This document shows positions 10,776-20,526 of a stretch of 64,000 nt of DNA, one piece after another. The stretch comes from Phytophthora colocasiae. Its lineage: Eukaryota > Oomycota > Peronosporomycetes > Peronosporales > Peronosporaceae. The stretch is taken from positions 124,001 to 188,000 of the forward strand of contig JAGKQI010000036.1 of the NCBI GenBank assembly GCA_018806915.1, in the 5' to 3' direction. The notes under the pieces were generated by a model. It was not told the origin of the DNA, ran no database searches, and saw only the letters and a program-made list of their open reading frames with translations. Every line of letters begins with the position of its first letter. The first letter of the stretch is position 1. Made by a program: the position numbers and the translations under genes.

Positions 10776-11138
10776 GTGGACGTCGGGTGAAGCAACTGGG
10801 TTGTTTCACCGTGATCAAGGAAGCTGATGTGGGGTAGAATCCAGTTCAGGGCGAGAATTTTATATTTGTGTATATGCATGTGAACAGGGAAGTTGACGTT
10901 GGAGAAAGGTGTCCTGAATGTCGGAATGGAGATGAAGGAGGATCACGATCTCAAAACTATGGAGCATGATGGAATGACTATGGGGATGGGAGTTACGGAT
11001 GGATCACGAGAATTACGAATGGAAATGTGAAGTATGCAGAGCAGCCTAGCTGAGGATTCCGGGGCCGGACCAGGAGAGAAACCTTGTGCCTTGTTGCAGT
11101 TGATCGTGGTTCCGGCAGTTAAGAAGTCAAAGCGCGAC
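10776..11138. other. Spacer between convergent Gypsy pol and accessory ORF
   Basis: A 363-bp non-coding stretch between the pol stop (10775, plus strand) and the accessory ORF stop (11139, minus strand). I see no poly(A) signal or terminal repeat that I would commit to. A spacer of almost the same length (385 bp) sits in the equivalent place at 27696-28080. Confidence 0.5.
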
Positions 11139-13673
11139 TTACGGGGAGGCCGCCCCAGCAGGAGGAGGATCGAACTTGCCGAGGAGGCGGGGGATCCTGG
11201 TGGCGGGATGGTCGACCGGGTTACCTCGGTACTGGTTGCGCCACGGGTCCCCCTCATCACACTCTATCAGAGCCTCGATCAGGTTCGCTGGCTCAGGGAC
11301 GTTCGCGTTGGGATCCGCCCGGTTGGCACGCCGAGAAACCACACCGGGATACCAACGAACAGCATCCACTGCGGGAATAGGGAGGTGGAGGAAGAACGGA
11401 TCCAGTAAGATGTCGATGTCGAACCACTGACTACGCATCATGGCGGGGAAGGAGGCGAGGAATTGGCGCCAAGCGGATCCAGCGTGACCCCGTCTGGACT
11501 TGCGAGCAGCGTAATACTGCTGCAGCGCGAGATCAACGGTTTGCATGGCAGTGGTGATGTCGAGATTGTGGGTAGCCTCCCAAAACGCCTGACGGTGCCG
11601 TTCTTCCAGGACACGATAAGTGGCAGCTATGGCTGCGAGTGGCGTTCTCTCTCTCTCTCTCGTGTAAATCGAGGTTGAATGTGAGGGACCCCGGATTCCG
11701 AACGTCGTTCCATGGTTCCCGAGCCATCAGATCGAGTACGTTCACGCCCGTGATCAACTCGTTGAGGTAGTCGGTTCCAGGAACCGGTGCGAGTCCCGCC
11801 TGCACCCGAGAGGGAAATAGCCAACCCGAGGGGATCAGCAACCGTTTGGCCAAAGAGCTGGCAATCAGGCCCACGATCGAATACTGCCCGATCACCTGCG
11901 GGTCCCATGGTTCGACATCTGCAGCGGCGAAGGTACGCTGCCGATCGTAACCCGGGATGAAGAAACGACCGGGAACAGAGGTGGTTGGAGCCCGAGGTGG
12001 GAGAACCGCCGAGAGGGGGCGACGGAGGAGGCGACGGTGGTGGTGAACCTGGGAGAGACCCCGAAGGCGACGGGTTTGTTCCATCCGGAGATGAGCTTAA
12101 TCCGTCTGGAGACCCCGATCCACGAACGCCAGAAGATCCGCCTTTCGGAACCTGGCCGGATTCCCGTCGAGCCGACGAGATAGACCGTTGACGAGCCATA
12201 CGTAGGGCGTCATCATCCTCTGATTCCTCCGCCTCACTGGAATGTTCCGATCCAGTCTCAGGACTCGCTCCACTGCCGCGTTCAGGACTCGCATCTTCGG
12301 ACGGCGACGAAAACGGGTGGTTGGGATCGTAGTCAGAAGTCATCCTCTTCTTCGTCCTGAGGATCGCCGCTAGGCGGGCCAGATCCTGGCTGATCAGCCG
12401 GTATCGAGGCCTGATCGGGGATCGGAACGTCGGTTCCCTCCCCTCCAGTCTGCCCGGAAGCTTGATTCGCCAACAGATCCAGATGGCTCGCCGTTGATCC
12501 TGCAGGCTGGTGTCGGGCGAGGAGGGCTTGGGCGTCCCGGCGACTCCGCCGGCAGCGGCACCTGGAGCATGGGGGGCCGAGGAACTCCGAACTGGACGTT
12601 TGCGCGCCGACGGAGGGGCAGCAGGAGAAACGGAGGCGCTCCGAGATCTTTTAGTAACATGGGCCACCGATCCGCGATCCATGAGGACAACCGAGCAGAA
12701 GAATCTTCAGCATAATGCAGGTGCTGTTCAGCTTCCGCATAACCGGCGTCTAGCTCCTGATGTGCCTGTCGGAGCTCTGCGTTCTGCTGCTGGAGTTGGT
12801 TCAGTTCCTGTGTGGCCGCGTCCCGAGCAGAACGAGCTACATCACAGTCCGCGAGAGCCGTTAAGCGATTTTGGGTGGCGGCGTCCAGGTCGGCCTGGAT
12901 CCGATCCCGATCCCCGTAACCCGATCGAGATCCTGCGCTGCCTGGTCCCGATCAGTGACAGCTTGATCCCGTTCGGCGATCGCGATACGATGCTTGACGG
13001 AGAGTTGATCCCGGTCGTGCTGGACGATCTCCAGGTTCCCCAAGGCATCCGCCAGATCTTGCTCCAAACTAGAGATGGCGGCGGCATCGGCGGTCACATC
13101 CGAGGACGGAACAGGAGGACCCGATGCGGGTGTATCCTTCTGGGCGAGACGTGCCCGAGCCACCTCAGCCTTACGATCCTCAGCCTCGCGTTCCAGATAC
13201 GCGATCTCAGCTCGGGCCGTGAGCAATTCCGCTTGGGGCTTGGTCAGCTCCAACCTCAACCGGGCTTCCCCTATAGAGGCGTGGACCTGACCGCCAGGTA
13301 CGGCCGTGGCAGCTTGCTGACCTGGGAGAGGATCATCCCTCTGCCGGCGATCGAGGCTGCGCTGAGCGAGAGCGAGATCGTAACGCACTGCAGCGAGCTC
13401 CCGTTCGCGATCCTGGAGTTTATCCCGGAGTTCGATCTCGGCCTCCCCTGCTTCGCGGAGTTCGGCCAGTCGGGAGTCGAGATCCCCGAGCGCAGAGTCG
13501 AGCTGTACCTGGATTCGAGCCATTCGCCGCTCGGAATCCCGTCGCTCGCGTTGTGCTGGGTTCGCTGATCTTGCAAGGCGGCGACTGCGTCTTCACTGAC
13601 GGTACCTCCCGTTCCCGACCGCAGACGAGCGATTTCAGTGTTTAGACGAAGGATCTCATCTGCCTGGTACAAA
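11139..13673 (-). pseudogene. Gypsy-linked antisense accessory ORF (coiled coil, Ser-rich, conserved C-terminal domain), copy 1
   Basis: Read on the minus strand in several frames. First a long coiled coil (12861-13673; heptad-like Arg/Glu/Leu stretches such as LRDKLQDRERELAAVR). Then a basic Ser/Pro-rich segment and an acidic Ser-rich one (11985-12690, including repeated PPPSP). Last a C-terminal globular region (11139-12000) with SGWLFP, REPWNDV, NLDLHERE, QAFWEATH and NANVP...DE. These five landmarks recur in the same order in the ORF at 24784-27695, so this is a protein family. Function is not recognised. Frameshifts lie near 12000, 11640 and 12850. The N-terminus is cut at 13674 by the Copia insertion and an older LTR junction. 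Alternatives: a divergent Gag or an env-like extra ORF. GATC is extremely dense (about 10 in the 140 bp at 12895-13035). Confidence 0.65.
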
Positions 13674-13674
13674 C
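13670..13674. repeat. Target-site duplication (CAAAC), left copy
   Basis: CAAAC directly before the 5' LTR; the matching copy is at 18730-18734 directly after the 3' LTR. Five bases is the usual Copia duplication length. Confidence 0.8.
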
Positions 13675-13948
13675 TGTTAGAAACGACGTTTCGGGTTGTT
13701 GCTCGAGCTGCAAGTTGCAGTCGAGTGACGAGTTTCCATCGGGGCGCAGGCTTTCCGAAGAGCTGCGAGTTGCAGCAGACGGGAGCAGGAACGAGATCTG
13801 AACTCTGGTGGTGGCGGCTGCATCGCCATCGTGCACGTGAGGAGATCGAACTAGCACTGGGAAGACCAAGGGTCTGCAGAAAGGAAGAGCTAAGACCTTA
13901 ATCTCAATCACTTCTACTTTTACCTTCTCGTCTCGACATCAACCAATA
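13675..13948 (+). repeat. 5' LTR of the full-length Copia
   Basis: 274 bp from TGTTAG to CAATA. Compared with the 3' LTR it has T instead of C in GGGTTGTTGC, A instead of G in CTGCAGAAAG, and lacks an 11-bp segment present near 18700. Confidence 0.85.
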
Positions 13949-13960
13949 GGTTATGAGCCC
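13949..13960 (+). promoter_or_regulatory. Primer-binding site of half-tRNA type
   Basis: GGTTATGAGCCC abuts the 5' LTR. It is complementary to a methionine tRNA anticodon arm, not to a CCA terminus, as in Drosophila copia. Identical to the site at 2774-2785. Confidence 0.7.
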
Positions 13961-14374
13961 AACTGGGTACATTCGGGCTTGGGACTTGAGGTTCCACCCC
14001 TATGCCGTAGCCTGGCTGACGATGCCCGAAGTAAGCTGGGGGTTGCACGTAGCCTCGGGGTGGTGTCCTCTCGAGCGATTGAAGCCTCATTCGCCCCACG
14101 CCACGTTGAGCTCCCAGCCCCAGCGACGACCCAAACACACTCGTCTCGAGTGCGTCCTCGAACCCCTCACTCCGCTCTTTGGTCAGCGATGCTTGAGAGG
14201 CTTCGAGCTTCTCCATCTGGTCGGCCATCCCCTTGAGTAGGTCCACGATCAGCTCGAGTGCGCCACAGCCACCTTGACTTCCGCTTCTTCTACCTCCGTT
14301 GAGCTGACCCTTTCGCGGTCAGACGTGCTGCTCGGGGAGCCAGGCTCGTGGCGGTTGTCGATGGTAACGTCGGT

Positions 14375-15060
14375 ATGTCAGAAGCCCCACCACCAGCCGT
14401 CGCACCTCCGAACGTGGCACCAGTGCAACTTGGCCAACACCAGCAAGGTCAAGGCCAACGTATTCCCGACGCTCGCCAACGAAAACTAAACATCAGACCT
14501 TTTGACGGTAAGGAGCTCTATCAAGGCCTTGGTAGTGGTTTCATGCAATGGGGGATCAAGTTCGTGCGGCAGATGCGGTATGCTGAAGCTGCAAGCGGTT
14601 TTGCGTGGAGCGAGGATGTCAAGGTAGACCTACTGGGCCACCACTTGTCCGGCGTCGCTGAAAGGTACTACAACCGTCAGGTGGAAGGTTGGTGGGCAGA
14701 TAGCCCAACGAACACGTCATGCAGAGAATGTTGGAGACGTTCAACGTGCGAATTACTCTGGAACAAAGCATGAAGTTGTTCACAGCTCCGAAGAGCGGAA
14801 AGCGCACATGGACGGAGCACTATCTATACTTGGTAGCTGTGAGCGAAGCGTGTGGTGGAGCTGACAACCTCGTCTTGGACAACATCGTCCGCTATGCAGC
14901 CCCCGACATGCGTGGCGTCATGCTCTCGAGGCTCAATCTAAGTCGGACGGACTATCTCAAGCAAGCAGAGGAACTGGCGCAGTTCGCGCAGTCCGCGGAG
15001 CGAGACATGAATAACACCACGCACATGGGCAAGGACATGGCTGCGGCTGTTACGGGCTGA
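14375..15060 (+). pseudogene. Copia gag
   Basis: Gag of the full-length Copia. The start is taken at the ATG of MSEAPPP. A Pro/Gln-rich N-terminus leads into a Gag region (RKLNIRPFDGKELYQGLG; later TWTEHYLYLVAVSEACGG). A frameshift at about 14720-14770 moves the reading from frame 2 to frame 1. The frame closes with TGA at 15058-15060, before the zinc knuckle, which lies in the next frame. The product would package the element RNA. Confidence 0.75.
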
Positions 15061-15062
15061 TA

Positions 15063-18000
15063 TCGCCTTTCCGGGAAATCGAGTCGAGGCCGAAGCCAAG
15101 GAAGTGCTACGTCTGTGGATCTGAAAAGCATCTCAAGGCGACGTGTCCGAATCGGAACAATGCCAGTGGGAAGCGGGGAGCGGACTACACGTTAGCTGTG
15201 TTCGACACGGCGCTGGTAGCAGCAGACGGCCGTGACGCCCGAGAATATTGGATCCTCGACTCTGGTTCTAGCAGACATCTCGTGAACGATGCGCGTCTAC
15301 TCGAAGACCCACGAGAGTGCGCAAATGTATGCCTCGGTGCTGGTGGCGAAGACCTGCTTGTTGAGAAGCAGGGAAGTGTTCTGCTTCAGGTCGAGGTTGG
15401 TGGGCGAACGAAAATGGTCCGACTTGAAGATGTGCAATATGCACCAAATTTGGCTAGAAATTTGATCTCGTACGGGTTGCTGGAGGCGAAGGGGTATGTG
15501 TTGTCGTATCGCGACGACAGCCGGGTTCTCGTACACAGAGACGGAGGTCTTGCTCTCGATGTGGACCGGAGGAACAACGTGCTTGTTGTTTGGGCTAAGG
15601 CCGTGTTGGCTACTATGCCTCCCGCAGACGTGGTAATGAAGGCGCTTGATGCAGAAGACAAGGAGGAGTTAGCGGTGCAAGAGGGATCGCTCATGCATTT
15701 CCACACGAGGCTCGGCCATTTAGCATTTGATACCATCGAGCGCATGGCTCGCGAGCCAGGTCAGGAATCAAATTGACTGATAAGACGCGTGAGAGCTGCT
15801 TGACGTGTGCTCAAGGTAAGCAGCCGAAGAATCCACAGAGCAAGAAGGACTCGGGGGCAAACTCACCGATTGACACAATTGGTGGTGTCATCTGCTCTGA
15901 TCTAAAAGGTCCTGTTACGCCCCGAGACCGCTGCGGAAACCGATACATGGTCAACTTTGTCGACCATCGCAGCAACTACTGCCGAGTTTTTCTAGTACGC
16001 ACGAAAGATGCAGCAGCCGACAAGTTCAAGCTATTCCTGAATTTCTTCGAGAAACAGTTCAACTTTCGCATTCACGTTCTTCGTACGGATGGTGGTGGTG
16101 AATATCGCGTGCTGGATCCGTTTTGCGGCGACGCAGGGGTGCGCAGGCAAATCTCGGAGGCCAGAAACCAAGCTAGCAATGGCAAGGCCGAGCGGATGCA
16201 CCGCACAATTTTGAACATGGCGCGGTGCATGCTGTTTGAGTCTGGCCTGCCGCTCAAATTTTGGGGGGATGCTGTTCAATACGCTGTCTACGTGCTCAAT
16301 AGAAGCCCGACTAGCGCAAAGCGCCAGGCCCCACTTGCGGTTCTCACAGGCCAGACACCAAGCCTTGGAGAGGTTGTAGCGTTTGGATCACCATGTACTG
16401 TGCACCGCGACCCACTGAAGAAGACGTTTGCACCGCGCGCACAGCCCGGGATCATCGTGGGAAAGTCAGATGAAACCAAGGGGTTCAGCGTTTACCTCCC
16501 CAACATGAAGAAGGTGGTCGTGACTCAGCATATTCGGAATATCACAACACTTACGGACAGCCAGAACACGCAATGGCAGCGCGAGATGCTGGTGGCCAAT
16601 AAGTCGGGTGGCTCCGTGGATGCAACTGCCGACAGTACTACGACGTCATGCTCGAAGAAGATACGGCGCTCGCTTAGGCTAAAGCAGAAGCGGAATGCTT
16701 TGAATGATGCGGTATCTCGGGTGACGAGATCTGCTGCCGGAGATATCTCGAGAAGCACGAACAACCAAGCGGAGCGCGATGTCGCGAATACCGTTCGCGA
16801 GGCTGACCCGCGAAATTACGGCGAGGCCATGAAGAGCAGCATGCGCGAGAAGTGGATTGATGCAATGGAAGCGGAGATCGCAGCCCTGGAAGCTAACGAT
16901 GTCTGGACGTTTGAGCGGCGGACGCCGAACGCACATGTTCTCCACGCAAAATGGGTGTTCAAGACAAAAATGACAGCGGATGGAGAAATCGAGCGCTACA
17001 AAGCACGACTCGTCGCCTGTGGCAATGAGCAATTCTTTGGTGTGGACTATACCATTACTTTCGCGGCGGTGATGGAACCAGGGACCGTCAAGGTTGTGCT
17101 AGTTCTCGCACGACGCTGGAAGGTGCCTGCTAAACACGGAGATATTCCCAATGCGTACGTCAAGGCAGCCACGGAGGACGAGCTGGAAATTTTCCTCGAG
17201 ATACCTCCCGGTATGAAGATTCCTGACGACATTTTGGCGACGTTCGGCGTGAAACACAATAACAAGCTCATGCTGAGACTTGCAAAGTCCCTCTACGGAC
17301 TCAATCAAGCGGGTCGTCTCTGGAGTTAATTGCTGCACAACCATCTCCTGGCAGCTAGTTTTACTCAAGCGATCACGGATATGTGTCTCTACTTCAAGAA
17401 CGACGGCCCTGACACGGTTTTCGTCGGAGTGTATGTCGACGACTTCCTTGTGACTGCAACACGTGAGGAGTTGGTGGACAAGGTTTTGGAGTTGGCGACT
17501 CTATCGATAAAGAACCTCGGGTATGTGAGTCGTTTTCTTGGGATGCGTGTTCACTACGACGAACATCACGGGTACGAGCTCGACCAAGAAGTACCCATCG
17601 ACGAACTGCTGCGCGAATTTGGCATGGAGGGTGCACACGGAGTGCGGACACCGATTGGAGAAAAATGCAACGACAAACCAGCACTTCAGGAGGAGCTACT
17701 ACCCGCTATGGACAAAACTGGGGGGCCAACACTACGCCGTTTTCAGTCTTTGGTCGGCAGCTTGCTGTGGCTCGCACGCTGTACCAGACCGGATATCTCG
17801 TTCGCTGTCCACAAAGCGACTCGCTAAACTCATCAACCTCGCCTGACGGACTGGAAGCTCTGCAAGCGCGTACTTCGTTACCTCAGTGGTACAAAGAGCG
17901 TCAAACTTCGGATGAAAGGCTGCGAACCTACCACGGCACTGGGACTCAAAGGATTCAGTGATGCAGATTTTGCTGCGGACAAGATCGACCGCAAGACTGT

Positions 18001-18450
18001 TACAGGAGGTGTCGTACTGCTGGACGACATGCTAATTCTTTGGGCGTGCAAGAAAAAGGTGGCGTATCACTATCGACAATGGAAGCGGAATTCACTGCTG
18101 CGTCGCACATTTGCCGCGAATTACTTGGATTTCGTCAGCTACTGCTGGAGATCGGGTTGTCGGTGCAAGAGCCAATGCCGCTGATGGTTGACAACCAGGC
18201 AGCGATAAAGCAGCTACGAAGTAAGTCAACGTCGGCTAGTGCAAAGCACATTGATATTCGTTTTAAGTTCGTGCACTCTTACACTCGCCGCGGAATCGTT
18301 GAGCCCGTCTACGTGGAATCGCGGTTTCAGTTGGCTGATTTACTGACAAAGGCATTGCCGGCGCCGTGTCTCAGCGAACTTCGCGACTTACGTTTTTTGA
18401 TTAATAGCAAGAAGTGCACGGATGGCGCTACCGCCGAGGAGGATTGTTAG
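15063..18450 (+). pseudogene. Copia pol (zinc knuckle, protease, integrase, RT, RNase H)
   Basis: Zinc knuckle CYVCGSEKHLKATC at about 15108-15150, protease ILDSGSS near 15250, GAG-pre-integrase (HTRLGHL) near 15700, integrase (ESCLTC finger; DDE residues in ICSDLKG, LRTDGGGEY and SNGKAERMH), RT (RYKARLVACG; YVDD near 17433) and RNase H (STMEAEF, VDNQAAI) ending at TAG 18448-18450, which lies inside the 3' LTR. Lesions: frameshift at 15770-15776; in-frame TAA at 17327-17329 and at 17825-17827; frameshift near 18050. Domain order (integrase before RT) is diagnostic for Copia. The element cannot make an intact Pol. Confidence 0.85.
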
Positions 18451-18729
18451 AAACGACGTTTCGGGTTGCTGCTCGAGCTGCAAGTTGCAGTCGAGTGACG
18501 AGTTTCCATCGGGGCGCAGGCTTTCCGAAGAGCTGCGAGTTGCAGCAGACGGGAGCAGGAACGAGATCTGAACTCTGGTGGTGGCGGCTGCATCGCCATC
18601 GTGCACGTGAGGAGATCGAACTAGCACTGGGAAGACCAAGGGTCTGCAGGAAGGAAGAGCTAAGACCTTAATCTCAATCACTTCTACTTTTACCTTCTAG
18701 TGCACAAGCCGTCTCGACATCAACCAATA
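18445..18729 (+). repeat. 3' LTR of the full-length Copia
   Basis: 285 bp, from TGTTAG to CAATA, followed by CAAAC. It carries an 11-bp segment (AGTGCACAAGC, about 18699-18709) that is missing from the 5' LTR. Confidence 0.85.
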
Positions 18730-18734
18730 CAAAC

Positions 18735-19210
18735 AATACCCTAGACATTACCATACAGACACCGATATACAGACTCCGATGATCAGACCCCAGTGTCGCG
18801 ACCCTGGTATCACGTCTATGATGTACATGATTCCGGTGTACATGGTTCTGATGTACATGTCCCCGATGAACATGATTCCGGACCCCTGACGAACAGGATA
18901 CCAGACTTTGACGCTCTGAAGTCCACCCCATACTGAAACCAAGTGCATCCAACACGACCTCATACAATCAAGTGACGCGCAACCTGCTCATCCCTGTAAG
19001 GACATCATGAAGCGTCGACTCGACAAGATCTGCAGCATCGACTACCATAGTGAGCCCAAGCGAAGATTCCTGAGTTATACTGAGACCAAGTGTACCTGAG
19101 ATAGAAGACAAAGAAGACAATAGAAAAGAGATACAAGATAGATAACCAGAGTTCAATTTACCGTGTGGGGAACAAGTCGCCTTCGAAGCTACCAGACTAA
19201 TCCCTGGTAG
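18735..19210 (+). repeat. Gypsy LTR fragment, 3' part
   Basis: Nearly identical to 24185-24670 over about 450 bp; the only differences I noticed are an internal deletion near 18753 and one base near the right end. It contains tandem ATGTACATG-type 15-bp units and ends in the CTACCAG...CTGGTAG hairpin seen at all copies of this LTR family. The left part of the LTR is missing: before the Copia inserted, it was joined directly to the accessory-ORF sequence at 13674. Confidence 0.75.
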
Positions 19211-20500
19211 CCGGAACAAGGTGTGGTAAAGCGCACGAGAAGAGATAACCGAAGAGAGCCGGAACAAGCGACAGGGACGCCTGTGATACCCAGATCTGAG
19301 GCGAATCAGATGGAGGCACGATGGATCCCGCCTGGGAACAGGCAACGGGGACACCTGAGGAAGGTCATTCGAGGGGCGCGGACCGGTGGTCGATGGTGAT
19401 CGAAGCTAATCGGGTGGAAGAGTAAGAAGATCAAAGGTGTTCCTGTGCGGTCAGCGATAAAGAGGGCTTAAGCGGTATGATCTTGGCCCACAGCTTACCC
19501 CGACCTCCTGGAGCCCTCTAAAGACATGATCCTGATTCCCCGGAGGACAACCAAGCGGGATCACGCCGTGACCCCTTCCGACTAAGTGCGAGATCGGTTC
19601 CAGACCAAGCTCGGCTCTAGGCTCGACGTGGACTCTTCTGAGGGTCTGATCCTGAGTCCTCGGACGACAGCCAAGCGGGATCACGGGGTGATCATTCCCC
19701 GGTTAAGTACGAGATCGGTTCCCGATTAAGTGCGAGATCGCCTCCCGATCAAGTATCGCATCGGCTCCCGATTAAGTATCGCATCAGCTCCCGATCAGGG
19801 TTAAGGGAACAAGGGTAGAGATCAGCCATGTAGCCAGTGTCAGGTGATCGTAGGATAGTAAATCAGGATGGGATTAGTAGGCATTGGGATAACTATAAAC
19901 AGACTCGAATTTGCCCTGAACCACTCAAGTGCCTTCGCTACGCCTGGAACCGGGAACTACATTGGCCCTACAAGCATCTGAAGGTAAGGATACGTGTCCT
20001 AGTATAGCGGTTAAGACTGGATAATATATTGGCCAGCTTTGCCCTGTCTAGTGACCTATCCTTTAAGTGCAAACCCCGGATCGGAAGGAATTGGTTATTT
20101 GGCCTAACGATCCCGTCGAATCTCGCCCCCTCAAGACCCCCGTTATCGGAAGCGGAAAACAACGGAAAGGAAGGGACCGAATCCCTAATACTGGACTATT
20201 GGAAGACCTGGATCCAGGATCAAGGCTCGAGAACTCGCCTACGACTGGGATCAAGTACCCCGAGGTGGAGTGAAGGACTTCCACGCTACTTCAAACCCCT
20301 GCGTCCCACAAGACCTTCTTCCGACCTTCGAGACATCTTCAGAAGTCACCTGGAAGAGCGTAACCCGCCTACCGACGGGTACACAAGGTGAAACTACACA
20401 CAGCTAGATCACGGATCATCGGGGGACCCCATCCGCTAGTCGGTATCTGGGCGCAAGTGGTGATCGAGAACTGCCTTAACGAGATTTTGGCAGATCCGCT
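19211..20500 (+). repeat. GATC-rich Gypsy LTR/leader sequence with tandem repeats
   Basis: No credible gene. The stretch is rich in GATC, like 8031-13674, and so probably comes from the same Gypsy family (LTR plus 5' leader). At 19697-19797 about five units of a 22-23-bp tandem repeat (CCCGATTAAGTGCGAGATCG-like) can be read; diverged units extend back to about 19575. Near 20441 GGTATCTGGGCGC resembles a primer-binding site. Exact LTR ends were not found. Confidence 0.5.
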
Positions 20501-20526
20501 CCACCACACATCACTGCGATAGGATG

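Larger units (their letters stand above)
13675..18729 (+). mobile_element. Full-length Ty1/Copia retrotransposon with two LTRs
   Basis: A complete 5.06-kb element. 5' LTR 13675-13948, primer site 13949-13960, gag 14375-15060, pol 15063-18450, purine tract about 18433-18444, 3' LTR 18445-18729, and CAAAC duplicated on both sides. The LTRs differ by two substitutions and one 11-bp indel, so insertion was recent. Even so, gag and pol carry several frameshifts and stops. It landed in an older composite of accessory-ORF sequence (left) and Gypsy LTR sequence (right). Confidence 0.9.

Noticed and set aside
12510..13568. 352-aa plus-strand ORF
   Set aside because: Shadow of the GC-rich coiled-coil accessory ORF on the minus strand; no domain or coding sense.
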